Source: QHWK01 sp035315685 | GTDB taxonomy: Bacteria; Acidobacteriota; Vicinamibacteria; Vicinamibacterales; CAVVIG01 | Direction: 5' to 3' | Length of the DNA stretch: 6,639 nucleotides | NCBI GenBank assembly: GCA_035315685.1 | Contig: DATFXR010000009.1 | Location: forward strand, 1-6,639 | Shown here: piece by piece, positions 6,278 to 6,639 of the stretch | How positions within the stretch are numbered: position 1 is the first letter of the stretch | Layout: every line of letters begins with the position of its first letter | The notes under the pieces: model-generated | What the model was told of the DNA's origin: nothing | Seen by the model: only the letters and a program-made list of their open reading frames with translations | Database searches by the model: none | Position numbers and translations under genes: made by a program

Positions 6278-6639
6278 CACGGCTTCGGTCCAAATACCTC
6301 GTCGATGGTCAGCGTCTTGATCGATCCGAGGTTCAGCGCACGGATGCCCGGCTCGATCTTCTTGAGGTCGCCGACCACGACGATGATCGTGTGATCGGGC
6401 TGAATGTACTTCTGCGCGACGCGTTGAACGTCGGCAGCGCTCACCGCCTGGATCTTCTGCACATAGCTCGAGAAGTAATCGTCCGGCAGGTGGTACACGA
6501 GCGCGTCCTCGAGCCGGCGCGAGATGTCGCCGGTGGCTTCGAACGCCGACGGATACCGCAGCGACACGTAGTTCTTCGCGCGGGCCAGTTCCTCCGCGGG
6601 CACCGGCTTCAGGATTCCGTTCAGCTCGTTGAAGAACTC
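6277..6639 (-). CDS. M16 zinc-peptidase-like protein, C-terminal fragment (start outside window)
   Basis: The last 120 residues of an M16 (insulinase/pitrilysin-like) protein are visible; the frame is open to the right edge, so the true start lies beyond it. The GTG at 6603 is internal. Family features are the KPVPAEELARAKNY helix (start of the typical P-x-x-E-L-x-x-A-K motif), the LPDDYFSSYVQKIQAVSAAD segment, VQRVAQKYIQPDHTIIVVVGD and the closing KKIEPGIRALNLG. These belong to the C-terminal, usually non-catalytic M16 domain. The HxxEH zinc site, if present, would be upstream and outside, so activity cannot be judged. Proteins of this kind are often exported in Gram-negative bacteria, but no signal peptide can be seen here. 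The stop codon lies against the GGAATTN repeat arm. Confidence 0.5.
   Translation of the reverse strand, partial: EFFNELNGILKPVPAEELARAKNYVSLRYPSAFEATGDISRRLEDALVYHLPDDYFSSYVQKIQAVSAADVQRVAQKYIQPDHTIIVVVGDLKKIEPGIRALNLGSIKTLTIDEVFGPKP

Overview
The window is GC-rich, with G/C-ending codons, and reads as chromosomal DNA of a Gram-negative soil-type bacterium. A very large Oar-like TonB-dependent receptor, an exported S9D-type peptidase, an M16 peptidase and short tandem repeats between genes together fit Acidobacteriota best, perhaps a Vicinamibacteria-like lineage. This placement is inference from gene content; no rRNA or marker gene is present.

Layout. (1) From the left edge to 2570 on the + strand is the plug and barrel of a TonB-dependent outer-membrane receptor whose N-terminus lies outside the window. 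(2) The gap 2571-2661 is a head-to-head array of short CACGAAG-type repeats around a perfect palindrome, sitting where two genes converge. (3) On the - strand, 5768 to 2662, lies a two-gene unit. A signal-peptide-bearing S9D glutamyl-endopeptidase-like serine peptidase overlaps, in a TGATG junction, a small membrane protein with two histidine pairs spaced like the bis-heme core of ferric reductase-type proteins. (4) The gap 5769-5932 is a divergent promoter region. (5) Next, on the + strand, is a 71-residue two-helix membrane protein of the DUF3185 type with a GTG start. (6) The gap 6149-6276 is again convergent and again carries two opposed arms of a short repeat, here a 7-bp GGAATTN unit. 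(7) The right edge holds the C-terminal end of an M16 zinc-peptidase-like protein on the - strand.

How the parts relate. The receptor, the exported peptidase and the M16 protein suggest a cell that takes up and breaks down polymers or peptides, but they are not one operon. The only clear co-translated pair is the peptidase and the bis-heme membrane protein. No defence system, CRISPR array, RNA gene or transposase was seen. The most unusual structure is that both convergent junctions are filled with inverted arrays of short repeats of unrelated sequence.
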